Of a DNA stretch of 64,000 nucleotides, positions 36,679 to 49,044 are shown in pieces; position 1 is the stretch's first letter, and each line of letters opens with the position of its first letter. Origin of the DNA: Epiperipatus broadwayi (taxonomy: Eukaryota; Onychophora; Udeonychophora; Euonychophora; Peripatidae); assembly GCA_028023455.1 (NCBI GenBank), contig JAQFVV010000003.1, positions 2,706,925-2,770,924 of the forward strand, written 5' to 3'. A program made the position numbers and the translations under genes. The notes under the pieces were generated by a model. It saw nothing but the letters and a program-made list of their open reading frames with translations, searched no databases and was not told the origin of the DNA.

Positions 36679-37522
36679 GACTAATTGATCAATTGAAGAT
36701 TCTTTGGTTTTGGAAAAAGATAATTTAGTATGGTAATATTACAATGATATAATTTATACATTCAGTGTGCAATTTAACATCTCTTAATACTTTTCATTGA
36801 CAAAACTCTCTTTTTTTGCAAACTTTTAGTATTATTTGTCTTTTCAATTTTTTATTTGGTTTTGAGAAAATGAGAGGGGGGGTATGATCAATTAGAAGTT
36901 TTCAAGGTTGGTTTTAATTTTTCATAATACTGCCTACCTAATATTGATTTACAAAATTAATTTATGTAGATAATTTCAAACAACTTCTTATTATTGAGCA
37001 ATTGATTTAGAATTTTTATTTTTATTTGTCTAAAAATTTTAATTTTTTTTTATTTGTTTTTTAAAAAGTGAGAGAGGTAGAGAAATATAACTAATTATAG
37101 AAGTGTTGACCACTTTTCTATGAAAGAAATAATTAATTGTCAGCTACATTTAATACAAATTATAGTTAAGATAAATAATTCAAATAAAAATGAGTTGGCT
37201 GACTTTGAAACAACAACCACAAGAAATTTTTTAAAGGGTAAAATTAATCTTCTTTCTTATTTTTTTGGATTTCCACCACTGCCCAATAGTTGTTTTCTTT
37301 TTACTTCACAAAAATGCAAAAAAAAAAAAAAGACATTGCCATTTTGTATAGAGTGAGTAAATAGGCAATGTGGATATACAATGCAAAAGCACTCTAAACT
37401 TCTTTCTCTTTGCCCTCTTTTTTTCATCCTAAATTATTACCTGTAATATAAAGGAAGAATGTAAGATTTATTTTTACTTTTTTTAAAAACTCTAAAAAAA
37501 AAAAAAGACAATTTAAATGAAC
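36679..37522. other. AT-rich non-coding stretch
   Basis: Poly-A/T tracts and no recognised gene. The frame at 37120-37356 ends in a poly-Lys run from a poly-A tract and is not credible. Confidence 0.55.
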
Positions 37523-37657
37523 AACTCCAAGTATAGTGGTCTTGCATTGGTGGTCGAGAGGTCAGCGTGACTGCCTTGCACTTGCAGGCAGTTGCCCGGG
37601 TTGCGGGTTCACGTCCCGGCCAATGCTATGACACTTAAAAGAACTCCAAGTATAGTG
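37523..37657 (+). mobile_element. Retroposed class II tRNA-like sequence with 16-bp target duplication
   Basis: AACTCCAAGTATAGTG occurs at 37523-37538 and again, identical, at 37642-37657. The 103 bp between them hold a GC-rich tRNA-like sequence followed by TATGACACTTAAAAG. Perfect direct repeats around a tRNA-like head with a short A-rich end are the signature of LINE-mediated retroposition. It is either a minimal SINE or a retroposed tRNA gene. Confidence 0.85.
37544..37626 (+). tRNA. tRNA-like (Leu/Ser-size), probably retroposed, not a standard tRNA gene
   Basis: The 83-nt fold has an acceptor stem GCATTGG/CCAATGC (7 bp, perfect), a D-arm region TGGTCGAGAGGTCAGC that fits a pol III A box, a long variable arm, and a T arm CGGGTTCACGTCCCG with a 7-nt loop (B box GGTTCACGTCC, one base off consensus). 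The anticodon arm GCCTTGCACTTGCAGGC has a mismatched base and no T at position 33, so no anticodon can be assigned. Length and variable arm suggest a tRNA-Leu or tRNA-Ser ancestor. Confidence 0.6.
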
Positions 37658-38857
37658 TTTCCATTTCTTTTTCAAATAAAATTTTTTTAATCAGATCAAT
37701 GAAGAACACGTTTATTTTTAAATAAATTTGTAAAAAAAAAAAAAGGGGGGGGGGTTGTAATGCACAGCAGAGGGAACATGTTTTCTTTTTATCTTCTTGT
37801 TTTCTATTGTATTTTTATACTCTTTATGAATCTATAATTTTAGATATGTAAAGTGCATTGAATCTTCAATTTATCAATTAGTTATTCCAGAATTATTTTG
37901 TGATGTACACCAGTATTTTAAAGAAACAAAGAAAAACTAGATTGTAAGTAGTGAAGTACATTGATATCATGAATTCTTTGTAATTCAGTAAAGAAGTTAA
38001 CCTGAAAAAGTTTTAGAAAACAGTTTCAATACTCTCCATATATATATATAAAATAAATATTTTGCGGGTATCATCCGTATATACACACACACACTGATAA
38101 ATAGCATTTTAATATTGAATAAGTATAAAGTTATATAAAAATCACCAAGCCTATTTAATCAATAATTGAACTGTTCTCTAACTGTCATGTTGAATAATAA
38201 GTTTTTATAGTAAGAAAATGTATAGCTGAAAGAACTTGAAAGTCTGTGTTCATATCCCATATAATTATATTTATATAGTAATAATATGTGCACATAATGT
38301 CTGAATAAATAATACTGGTAAGTTATTTTAAAAGATTTGAAATGTAAATATTATTTTAAAGGATTTATTCTTTTATAGATATAATGTATTTTTTTCTCTT
38401 TTTTTGTTTTACAATTTTAAAGAGAGTCTTCTCTTCTCTTGTGAGATTATATGAAGATTTTGAGGTAAAAAAGAATTTAATGATTTTTCTGTTGGTGCTA
38501 ATATTATTTTTTTATTTATATGTTAATATTTAATTTATAATGTAGAAAACCCCTAAGCATTATCATGTATTTTCAATTTTGTAATTCAATGAAAATCATG
38601 ATATACATTAAAATAAACTTAGGTTTGGTAAATACAAGTATACAAGCTACACAATGTACATATATATAAAAATAGTATAATTGCATCACGAATTATTATA
38701 TTACAAATATCTCCCAGCTACTATTTTGGCCTGGTTAATATTTTATTACATTTGTTAATTCAACATGGAGATTTGATTAATCTCTAGGAATAATTTAATT
38801 ATATATATATATATATGAAAAGAAAGTTACTGTTAACACTAACTGAAATAATTATAG
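37658..38857. other. AT-rich stretch with a family A fragment
   Basis: No gene. A 10-G run lies at 37745-37754. At about 38222-38262, GAACTTGAAAGTCTGTGTTC matches the distal segment of the family A hammerhead repeats at 61.3 kb, without the ribozyme. A CACACACACAC tract lies near 38083. Confidence 0.55.
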
Positions 38858-38965
38858 AAAATATACAAACCATTATACAATTACAAATATCCAGTAACGC
38901 CCTTTGTTTCTTTAAACAAAGGGCGTTACTGGATATTTGTAATTGTATAATGGTTTGTATATTTT
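38858..38965. repeat. Perfect 52-bp inverted repeat with a 4-nt loop
   Basis: The left arm 38858-38909 and right arm 38914-38965 are exact reverse complements; the loop is CTTT. The innermost part of the left arm is GTAACGCCCTTTGTTT. A perfect arm of this length in otherwise decayed DNA points to a very recent origin, or to a library or assembly fold-back artefact. The flanks (GAAA on the left, poly-T on the right) show no target duplication. Confidence 0.95.
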
Positions 38966-41900
38966 TTTTTTTTCCCAAAAAAATAAAATATTAAATTTTT
39001 AACTCCCCAAAATATTTTATTTTTTATATATATATATTGTCAACCTCTTTTGACACATGTTGACTCAATTAAGTTCAATCAAGATCAAGTCTTTAAGATT
39101 TTAACTATATTGAAATTAATGAGTTTATCATACAGAAAAAATGCATATAAAAAGTGCATTTACATAAAATGAAATGCAAGAATGAAGAATGACTACTAAT
39201 TAAACTAAAATGAACATTGCAATAGGGCATGCTAACAAAAGTGAAATTGGAATAGAGAAGGCAATATAAATTTTTAAAAAAATAGTCAGCCAAGGTATAT
39301 AAAGAAAGCTGCATGGTGGAGATGATAAGAGGATGCACCATTATATGATAAAAAGCAAGAAAATTTTAAAAATACATTATAATAATATATATATAACAAT
39401 TAAAACTAAAGCAAAAATGCAAGCTAAGGAATTTGAAATTTAGGAAAAACTAATAAAACAAAATATAAGGTTTGGAACTGATTAGTAGAAAATAATGCCC
39501 ATGAAATATAAGCCTATAGAGAAGAAAGAACGATGAACAATTTACTATAATGTTGGTGAAAATGTTTAAGGAAATATAAAAAAAAAACAAGTGAAGACCC
39601 AATCCAAGCAAATACAGGATAAACAAAAATAAATGGATAATATTTCCAAACAAATAAAGAATAAAAAGAGAATTAAAAGAAGAAATTTAAAATACAATTA
39701 AATGAACAAGATGTTTAAAAAACATAAAAACAATTAGAATGAAATAAAAGAAAAGGTGTCTTAAAAAAAGCTTGATGAAACATGGAAAATGTAAAAAAAA
39801 AAAAAAGGTAGAGAAAAATATGAAAGGATTAAATCAAAAAATTAAAAAAGAAACTTAAGAAATAAAACAAAATAACAAAAAATGGATGGGGGATCATGAA
39901 ATTCTGATTCAGGAAGTTGATACAAAATTGCCAACTGTACAAAAATCTAGAAGAAACTCAACAAGAAATCATGGTCAAAATAAAAATTATCTAAACTAAC
40001 CAAAGATATAATAAACCTATGAGAAGTTTACTTATAATCCTTATGAAAACAGAAATAAATAATATATCCCAGTAGTGATATCCAAGTGCTTGGCACTATT
40101 AAGAAATTCTTTAAAGTGATTAGTTTTTTGGCCATGCTGGAGATGTTTCCATCTGATACCTAAAAGACTTAGTAGATATTTCAGCTTTAAATCATATAGG
40201 TAAAAATACTAAAATAGCAACATTCTGTAGCAATTTGAGGAGACACCACAAACATAGCAAGGCTCCTATGCTAATAAAATTTTAGGAATTTAAGTCTTTA
40301 TGAATGGTCACTAACTTAAACCATCCTGAAGATTATCCAAACTCAGAGGATTAATATCCAATCTACTATCAGAAAACCAAATAATAAGAGTAATGAATCA
40401 CAACTTTCAGAACTAAGTGGAATAAATGTTTATTGGCATCAAAAGGAAAACAACTGAGCAGTAATGGAATTATAAAATGCTTTTGACGTAAACGGATAAC
40501 TGTTTGAGGCTCAAAGAAAGGAGACATAAACTCAGAATAATTTTTTTTCTAAAAGAATGGCTTCATATGAATTCCATGATAGTGTATAAAAGAAAAGTAA
40601 TTCTATTATCATGGTTAAAATAAAATGAAGAGGAAGGATATGGATAAGTATATTTTACTGCATGTATTACTTAGAATAAGACAAATCTACAATTATCATT
40701 GCCTTATGGTAATCCATATTAGGGAAGATAGGAATAGGATGTCAAATGGAAATAATGGGTGGAGAAACAGTAGAGCAAATCTAATATCATCATATAGTAT
40801 TTCTATAAGAATAAAACCTTTATGGGACTGAGAAGAGTAGAATCAAAGCTGAGCCAAGAGGAGGCTATAAAAGATAGCATAAGCCTTACTTGTGCAGTCA
40901 GATTTATATGGAAACAGACTGTGGATTTGAATTGTAAACATATATTATGAAAGAAAAGAAAAAGATGAAGTAAGAAAATTTTATCAGTAATGCTGAAAGA
41001 AAAGTGGTAATGTACTCTAGGACCCTAGAGATTACTGGAATAATGTGTTATATTAGTAATTGCCTCTAAGGTATTTCCTAGTGAAGTCTATAGAAACAAG
41101 TTTGCAGTCTAGTCATTCTGCTTTTTGAAAATATTTATCAAACTATAAGGGAATGGCACACTCTTCTGAAGCTTAAGTACTAATAGAAAAATCCTGGGCT
41201 TACTTTATCTTGACTGACATAAAATATCTGGCTTATTCAAAAAAAACTAGTGATGACAGTTGAGTCTTCCTGACCCATTTTGTGCTTTCAAAATGTAAGT
41301 GAATTTTATTAATGACTGAATATAGGCATATTTAGTATTATAATATTCATTGGAAAATTGGAAATGCAGACAAACTACTGAAGAGTACCCATATTGGAAT
41401 GCTGTGTCAAAAACAGATGTTTGTAGAAATTGATGAAGTCAGCCATTGTTTTTTTGTCAAAATGGAGATATCACTATTGAGATTTTTAAAAGTTAAAAAA
41501 TTCTGTTGCTCAAAATTAAAGAAATTGCATCAATATTTTTATCTAAATGTACTAGTTAAAACAAACCAAAACTTTTCTGTTTCTATTCATGAAACAAAAA
41601 GCTAGGCATATAAATTATATAAGTATGATGCAAAAATCCAGATAATATTACAATGGAATTATGCTATAAAATTGACATAGCTTAAGCATCTAAAATTCTA
41701 GAATGCTATCTCTAATAATCTGATATACTATAATGAAAACATTGGGTTTTTTAATTTTTTTTTGTAAATATATAATATGATTAGTAAATCTATATACTAT
41801 TAATTGTAAGACTTTTGTAAATTTTATTGTCTTCCTAAATATGATTTTATAATATAAAATGATGTAACATTGAAACAATTAAAACAATAAAATTCTTTAA

Positions 41901-42419
41901 AACATAAATTTAAAATATAAAAAATCCAATTAAAAAAAAGCCAGAAGATAATTAATGATATGGTGGCCATATTTTTGTTCCCATTCCATAGACAGTTTTT
42001 TGTAACCGATCATGAAATGATGTCACAGTGCCAATACAAATTTATTATTAAAATAGTACAAATATATGCAAGAATTTAATTAAGAAAATACTTAAAAATT
42101 AAACAAAAGTTTCGATGTTTTATGATGAATAAAATATGGATAAACTAAATAAATATTGATTTGTGATATATAAAAATATTTCTTCCCATATACATATGTA
42201 TTAATAACAAATATGCATTGTATGAATGACTTTCAGAACTATTTCAGCCTGAAAAATGAAATACATTTCATAATTAATATTTGTATAAACATTACAAGTT
42301 ATGTAAATTTTGTACTATGTATTTACAATTATCATAGAATTAAAATTCCACCTTTCATTACAATGGTTAAAAAAGTTGGTCTTCACAAATACACACAGCT
42401 TTATCTTACAGACATTGAT
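38966..42419. other. AT-rich non-coding stretch, purine-rich from 39.1 to 41.1 kb
   Basis: Between about 39100 and 41100 the plus strand is strongly A/G-rich, which opens short hydrophobic frames on the minus strand (39105-39341, 39450-39653). This may be the residue of an old plus-strand coding repeat, but no protein motif can be read. Otherwise nothing is recognised. Confidence 0.45.
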
Positions 42420-42429
42420 CTGTTAAAAA

Positions 42430-42560
42430 TATATGAGAGCTGGTGACCTGGGTCAACTGATGAGTGCTGGTTCAGCATGAAATGCATCCTGGGGGTCATT
42501 TGTCTTTTATTGTATCTTTATTTATATGAAAAATATAAAAAAAAAGAGGAAATATGGAGA
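42430..42560 (+). repeat. Single-copy hammerhead repeat (family A2)
   Basis: The sequence from TATGAGAGCTGGTGACCTG to GGAAATATGGAGATT matches 21995-22125 with scattered changes, including the segment downstream of the ribozyme. Unlike the 22 kb locus it has no inverted left copy. Confidence 0.8.
42444..42498 (+). ncRNA. Type I hammerhead ribozyme, slightly decayed
   Basis: TGACC-TGGG-TCAA (42444-42456), intact core CTGATGA (42457-42463), stem II GTGCTG/CAGCAT with loop GTT (closing pair now G-U), GAAA (42479-42482), minimal stem III, predicted cleavage after C42488, then CTGG-G-GGTCA. The innermost stem I pair is a C-A mismatch and another is G-U. The outer stem I helix TGACC/GGTCA is perfect. 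Confidence 0.75.
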
Positions 42561-45500
42561 TTATTAAAATAATACAATTGACAATAATATATGTTTAAAG
42601 ATATTTATCTAACAATGAAAATATTAACTTATGGCTCAATGTAATTATGCAAAGTTCAGTTTATGTTAAAATTATAATTTAAAAATAAATACCTTCAAGT
42701 TATACATTTTCATGCAAAATTAAAAAATATTAAAAGCTACAATTTGGAAAATAGTCTAGTATCTATAGAAGTCACAATTAATTGTAGATTTAAAAACTAT
42801 ATAAAAAAGATTAGAGACATTTAAAAAAACACTCTGCATAGATTAACTTCTGAGCTTCTAAAAATGTATAGCATATTTCTTCCCAATAAATGGGTTTATT
42901 GTTCTTCAAAAATATTTCAGTATTCATTTTACTCAACCAAGTAAGTATTTAATCACTCAATCATCTAGTATTTGCTGAACATAAAAAAAATTTAACCAAT
43001 AAAATATTATTAACAATGTTGCATCACCTAATTTTAATACTAGGTTTCAATTGCATCAATAGATAAAAATATTGCCCTTTAGTCTCCAGAAATATGGAAG
43101 AATACTTTTTAATATTTTCTTCATTGCCATGATACTAAATCATATTTACATTTGTAGCTTTTTCAAGATAATCATTTCATTGGCCCGCCACTTTCCACCT
43201 ATATAGTGTAAAACAGATAACTTGACAAGATAAATATGAAGCTGTAGCCTGTTACGTATATATATTAACAATATCTAAAGTTAGCTGCTTTGATGCTTTG
43301 GTATATATTTGTCAATCAAGACTGAAGAATAATAAATCTCCATTGATGCTGATGGATAGATAATATTCAGATTTAGAGATAACGATGCTAGAAAGTGAAT
43401 TCTTTTATAAATTAATAATAGATTTTCTACTTCAACAAAGAATCTAATCTACAAAAATGCTATAAAACAACTTCAAGATTCAACATGTATATAAAGTACT
43501 TAAAAATGATATATGCACAAAACATTTGAGTAAATAATACCAGTAAGAAATGTATTATTAGTACGCATATTTGTTTTATATATTAATATTTAAGCTGTAA
43601 TGTGAATTAATCTGATGTATTTTTCATATATTGACAGTTTGTAGTTTAATGAAGAGGAATTTCATGGAAATTAATAAATATTAATGGAGTAATATAAAAA
43701 TTATGTGTTCTCCATTCCCATGTTGATAAATCATTTTTATGCATGCAGTGTTCTTAAGATAACTGACAGTGGCACATCACTTTCCAGTTCTACATAATAC
43801 ACATATAAATAATGATAGTGAATTTTTATCATTTTTTTAATTTTTTGCATTAAATATATAGTTAAATTTATTAACCCAACTTATTTTTATTTTATTCTCA
43901 TTTCTGTTGCCCATCATTAATTAGTTAAGGGTAATTAGTGACTGCAATCATCATTTTTAATATCACTGCTTTAAGCTAACTAGAATCTGGAAGCAATAAC
44001 AAGGAAAAAATATTAAAATGTCGAAAGATTAGAAGAAATTCTGTAGTATAGTCTTTCCAGCTAAAGGTGATATCCAGTATTGGACTTTTATCAACATTAA
44101 GTATGAATAAACGTCATTTTTATCAGACTCTATTTTTTTCCAAACATTTAGGGTTAGATCATGCATCTGGAAATATAATATAACCAGGACTTTGTTTAGA
44201 CATTACCATGAAATAATTCTAGATATTACTGAATGTTTGATTTAATCATCATCTGTAGCTTGAAAGTTAAGTATTTGATGTATATTTTATTATGATCCAG
44301 TATTTCAAAATTAGCCCATATGATGTATTCTATTTCCTGCTATGAAAGGTTTGCTATACACGTAGCACCATCATCAATTACTGCAATTTTATATATGCTC
44401 ACCAGCTATTATTTTGCCTCAGTTAACATCTTGTTAATATATATATATACACACATACATTCACATATATACTTTCATCTGTATATTAACAAGTAGTGGG
44501 TGCGGTGAAATTTAGATTTTAATTTTTTTTATCAACCCGTAATAATACATTTAAAAAATATACCATTTGGTTGTTGCAAAACAGACGTCTAGTTATTTTC
44601 GCTTAAGTCTATAGGAAGTCTTATATAATCAGTGTGATGATTTTATGACTGCAAGGGGGGAAAAACACGTGTAATGTGATATAACTAGACCATAATTAAA
44701 ACAAAATGGCATTACATCTAAAAATTCAAACTTGGTTTATTTTTATTTTGGATATCAGATAGATGTTCACGTCTACTTCTGTATAATATATATAGAATGT
44801 GTGTACACTGCAATGTTTTTAAAATTGAAATGGTTTATATGAATGTATTTTAAATGGGAAGTATTAACGTGTTGCCATTTTACTCTTACACGTTATTAGT
44901 TGAGTTGTATGATTATATAAAGCTCATAAGTCATGTATTTCTTTGACAGTAAGTGGTATAAAGTTCACCAGTATCATGTCTATCAGACAGAGTTTCTTAA
45001 AAGTCATGAACTAGATCAATTTATTTTCTTTGATTGATTATACTTCATAATTGGAAAATGAAATTGAACATTTATTGATTACTTTTTTTTTCAACCATTT
45101 AATAATTCTTTTTTTTTAACTCTCTTTATTAATTTCGATTTTATTTTTAGTTAGTAATATTTGACCTTGGAAAACCTTTACCTAATAAATAAAATTATGT
45201 GAAAATTTACTTTTAATATTCTTTCTACAGAAAAATGCATTTATTTGAATAAAATAAAAACATTGTATGGTTAACACCTTAAATACTTGACTCATTATGG
45301 AAATAGCTTGTTGGTGAGCCAGAGCTATTTATACTGATTTCCATTTAGATAAAAAGCGAGAAAGTGAGAGAGAAAATCTCAATCAAATGAATGAATGTAT
45401 GAATGATTAACAAATGAATTAATATATGAGAGTTTAAACAACTGCCATAATATGTCTACTATTATGATAGCTTTGTTGACTGTTAAATCTGCTTGTAGAG

Positions 45501-46410
45501 TTACAATGCAAAATCAAAAACATTGTGGTATGCACTTTATTTCATTCAATGTATCAATAATTAAATCTATCAAGTCAGCGTTTTAATCCTCTTAACAGTA
45601 GTTTACTTATATCCATTTTATCTCTCTTAGCATCAGTAATCAGACCGGATTTATCTAATAAATTTACATACAGTTTTATTTATATAAGACTAAATTCAAA
45701 TCAAAATTCCCCTTTGGAATGTCCAACCAATAATCTATATTCATAGAAGTAAGATATAGCAATGGAATTCTTATGAGATTTTAAATAAATATTTTTTTCA
45801 AATCTAACAACAAAAACTAGCTGAATTTGATATTTCTAAATGCAACTAACTTTTAACAGATTCAGGATAACCCATTGTCACTGTGCTTTTCGGCTTCATA
45901 AATTAATATAGATGTGGAGAAATCCAAGCCATTCAAAATCACTGATAACCTCTGACAATATAGTTATAAAAAAAACCCTAGTGAATCTACTTCATGATTG
46001 GAATCTCTAAATCTCCCTTTATATTTTGTTAATATTTAAGCTATCTAAAAATATTAATAATAAATCTTTTTGCTAAATATATAATTATTTTCTCTCTGTG
46101 TTCTCTGAATGCTCCTAACAGTAGATAAAGCAAATATTTTGTGATCTTTCCATTTACATTATTTTTATTATGGTTCAAAAGCGGAAATATACAATCTTTT
46201 TGAGCAGTATCATAAGTACATTGCTCATCATAAATTGAGTCAAATCAATTTACAAATAAAAGGTATTACTATTCAATTATTTATGCTTGTCAATTCATTA
46301 ATATAAATTACATGAATACCATCTGGCTTTAAACACCAAGAAATAAAATGACATATATATATATATATATATATATATTATTTTTTGAAGCTTTGTGATG
46401 ATGGTATTTT
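42561..46410. other. AT-rich non-coding stretch
   Basis: No gene or known repeat recognised. Short AT tracts near 44440 and 46352-46379. Confidence 0.6.
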
Positions 46411-46820
46411 ATGTTGTATTTATATAGTGGACTATTTCCATCAACTAATAATATACATATTGAATGTCTTTATAAAAATTTAATTTTATTTAAATATTTT
46501 AAATACATTCAACTATTAGTAATAGCACACAAGTTATTAAATGCACAATGTTTCAAGAGGTATTATTCTCACCTTTTCTTCAGATGTTGCTGGCCTGACC
46601 ACTGACAGTACTAGCATAGGAATCGAACCTGAACTCTTCAATTTTTAAATATTGAATTTTAAGGTAATGCTCTAACAAACAAAGTCATTCTGCCAAAGGC
46701 AACAGTCAGTAACAATTTCATATACTTATCTATGAGGTTCCACCTGATTTCTCCACTTTTTCCCAAGAGCAAAGTTGATTAGTGGTTTCCATACATTATG
46801 TATATAGTCACACTAGGTTG
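46411..46820 (-). repeat. PLE-2 left terminal repeat (inverted)
   Basis: The reverse complement of this segment aligns with 48665-49044. It contains, in minus orientation, a tRNA-like stretch (about 46695-46612, B box GGTTCGATTCC exactly to consensus at 46629-46619, and a D-arm-like GTTAGAGCATTA) and then a hammerhead-like CTGAAGA (46583-46577) with TTGAAAC (46556-46550). Confidence 0.8.
46540..46590 (-). ncRNA. Hammerhead-like motif in the PLE-2 left terminal repeat
   Basis: The minus strand reads CTGAAGA, AAAGGT, a loop, ACCTCTT, GAAACATTGTGC. The two boxes match CUGANGA and GAAA, and AGGT/ACCT gives a 4-bp stem II separated by unpaired bases. Equivalent, more decayed segments lie at 48873-48915 and 52310-52350. 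Hammerheads in this position are known from Penelope-like elements, but stems I and III are unclear here. Confidence 0.4.
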
Positions 46821-46899
46821 TATTATGGAGTTGTTTGCCATTGTCATGTGAACAACTTATTTAAATTTTCTTTTTTGTACCTTTTCTTTTCTATCCATG

Positions 46900-48721
46900 G
46901 AAAAATGAACAAATGCCAAAAGAAAAAACTTGCACACCTACATGGGCATATCAAAAATCATAATGTACCAAGCAATATCCCAGCTTCATCTGGTAAAATT
47001 CTATTCTAAACATCTAATAGAAGCCAAAATTTCTGTTCTTGAAAAAAGATTAAACTTTGTCATAATACTATCTAATATCCCTTTATTACATATAATGGAA
47101 TCACTGACAAAGTCACTCAAAAATTGTATTAGAAGAAGCAGCAGAACTATGCTGGAGAATAAAAAGAACATTTGACAAGCAACAAAAATTGAAGTCAAAT
47201 ATATCCTATGGTGAAAGGAATGCAATTAAATTTCTCTAAGTAGATAAATCTATAATTATTCTCCCTATTAACAAAGGCACTGCAACAGTTAAAATGAATG
47301 CAAGTGATTATGATAATAAAATACAAGAACTCCTCACAACAGGTCAATACAGATAAGTGGCAAAAAATCTGATACTGAGTGCAGAAACAAAGTTACAAAC
47401 ATTATTCAGAAAGAATCACAGGTACTTCATTAATTCAGAAATGGGTAAACTAACATATTTCAGCAAAAATTCTCATCTTTATGGGCTATGTAAAATACAT
47501 AAGGATCGTGTTTTATTAAGATCTATTGTTCTAGAAATTCACCTTGCCAAAATTTGTCAAGGTTTTTTAAAGTTCTTAGTTCTTTGGCATACGAGTCCTC
47601 GTCTTTTATCAGGGATTCTAGACACTTTGTAAAATTAATCAAAAATATGAAAATTGAAAGAATTGTCTTACTGATAAGTTTTGATGAGAAAGGTTTATTC
47701 ACAAATATGCCATGTGAAGTTATTGTAAGGAATAGATTAAATGGTAATAATAGTTTAAAAACCAGAACAACTCTTCTTATTGATAGTATAATGGTACTGT
47801 TAACATTCTGCATAAACACAATTTACTCTCAGTATAACATAGTATTCTTCCACCAAAATCAAGGAATGGATATGGGCTCACCATTGTCACCCCTAATTAG
47901 CAATATTTACATGAAAACTTGAAACCACAGCCATAAAGGTTACTCCATATCCACCTAAAGTTTGGCATCACTATGTAAATGATACATTTGTTATATGGTC
48001 ACATGTAGAAGCACTATTACAAACTTTCTGGGAACACATATACAGAAAAATACTTAGCCTTTACACCAAATCACACCAGAAACACAAAATATTGGAACAG
48101 AGCAAAAGAAGTTTATTCAGAAATCAGCAATTTGAAAAAAGAAATCTATATAAAACAAACTCTTATGAAAAATGATTATCCATCAGCTGTTATTAAGAAA
48201 ACTTTAAATAGACAACAAAAAGAACCATCAAAATTTTAAAAATATTTATTGTTACTGTAGTGTATCCTTACATACCAAAAATAGCAGACAAATTAAGTAA
48301 AATCTGTAATCATTATAGTATTAGAACAGTTTTTCAGAACCATACCATATTATGAGGATTTCTAACATTGACAAAGCCTAAATTTGAAATACTGAAAAGT
48401 GAAAACTACATCTATGAAATACCATGTAAATGTGGAAAAATTTATATTGGTGAGACCAGTCTCCCCATTGAACAGTGATTGCAAAAACTCAAACTGATGA
48501 CTAGCAGAGATAAAATAGATGTGTCTACAGTAGCAGACCATGTATGTATCAATGAACATATGTTTAATATGGAAAGTACAAAAATATTGGGTAGAGAAGA
48601 AAAATTACAAAGAAGAAAATTTAAAGCAGTTACTCACATGACAAGGGCAAAAAATTCTATAAGTCAACCTAGTGTGAATGTACATAATGTATGGAAACCA
48701 CTAATCAGCTTTGCTCTTTAA
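46900..48721 (+). pseudogene. PLE-2 reverse transcriptase and GIY-YIG nuclease remnant
   Basis: Order of readable blocks: AKISVLEKRLNFVI (the LS-L-KGLNF motif, about 47020-47060); IIILPINKGTATVKMN (the DKG-A-V motif, about 47255-47305); LYGLCKIHKD (the LYGLPKIHK motif, about 47480); LISFDEKGLFTNMP (RT motif with the first Asp, about 47677-47718); QGMDMGSPLSPLISNIYM (47862-47915); HHYVNDTFVIWS (about 47952-47987), where the catalytic Y-DD reads YVND; and YEIPCKCGKIYIGET (about 48412-48456), the GIY-YIG core. Stops and frame changes separate most blocks and a stop follows PIEQ at about 48476. The intact family protein combines an RT related to telomerase with a nicking endonuclease. This copy is dead. 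Confidence 0.85.
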
Positions 48722-49044
48722 AAAAGTGGGGAAATCAGGAAGAATCTCATATATAAGTGTTGACAGGATGTCTCAGGTGGTTAGAGCATTATCTTAAAAT
48801 TCATTATTGAAGAATCTAAGGATCCAGGTTCTATTCCCATGCTAGTATTGTCACTGGTCAGGTCAATTATATCTGAAAAAGAGGGAAGAATAATACCTCA
48901 CAAAACATTTTGCATATACTAACCTGGTGTGCTATTCCTAACAGCTGAATTGTATTTGGAATATTTAAATGAAAGTTACATTTTTTAAATACATTCAATA
49001 CTTATATTAAATGATGAAAATAGTCCAATATATAAATACAACAT
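48665..49044 (+). repeat. PLE-2 right terminal repeat
   Basis: It starts in the coding tail and runs to ATACAACAT at 49044. It contains the tRNA-like stretch (CTCAGGTGGTTAGAGC at about 48775, GGTTCTATTCC at 48827-48837) and a decayed hammerhead-like segment. A shorter third copy is at 52307-52487. Confidence 0.8.

Larger units (their letters stand above)
46411..49044 (+). mobile_element. PLE-2: Penelope-like element with inverted terminal repeats
   Basis: A decayed RT/GIY-YIG frame on the plus strand (about 46900-48721) lies between two inverted copies of a terminal sequence: 46411-46820 (minus sense) and 48665-49044 (plus sense). Landmarks: CATAATGTATGGAAACCACT (about 48690) against AGTGGTTTCCATACATTATG (46782-46801), and ATAAATACAACAT at the outer right end against ATGTTGTATTTAT at the outer left end. 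Penelope-like elements are known for terminal repeats in direct or inverted orientation. The right copy begins within the last codons of the frame, and the left copy contains the same coding tail inverted. Confidence 0.85.

Noticed and set aside
39105-39653. Minus-strand hydrophobic open frames
   Set aside because: They arise from a purine-rich plus strand giving Phe/Leu/Ile-rich translations; no family pattern or start context.
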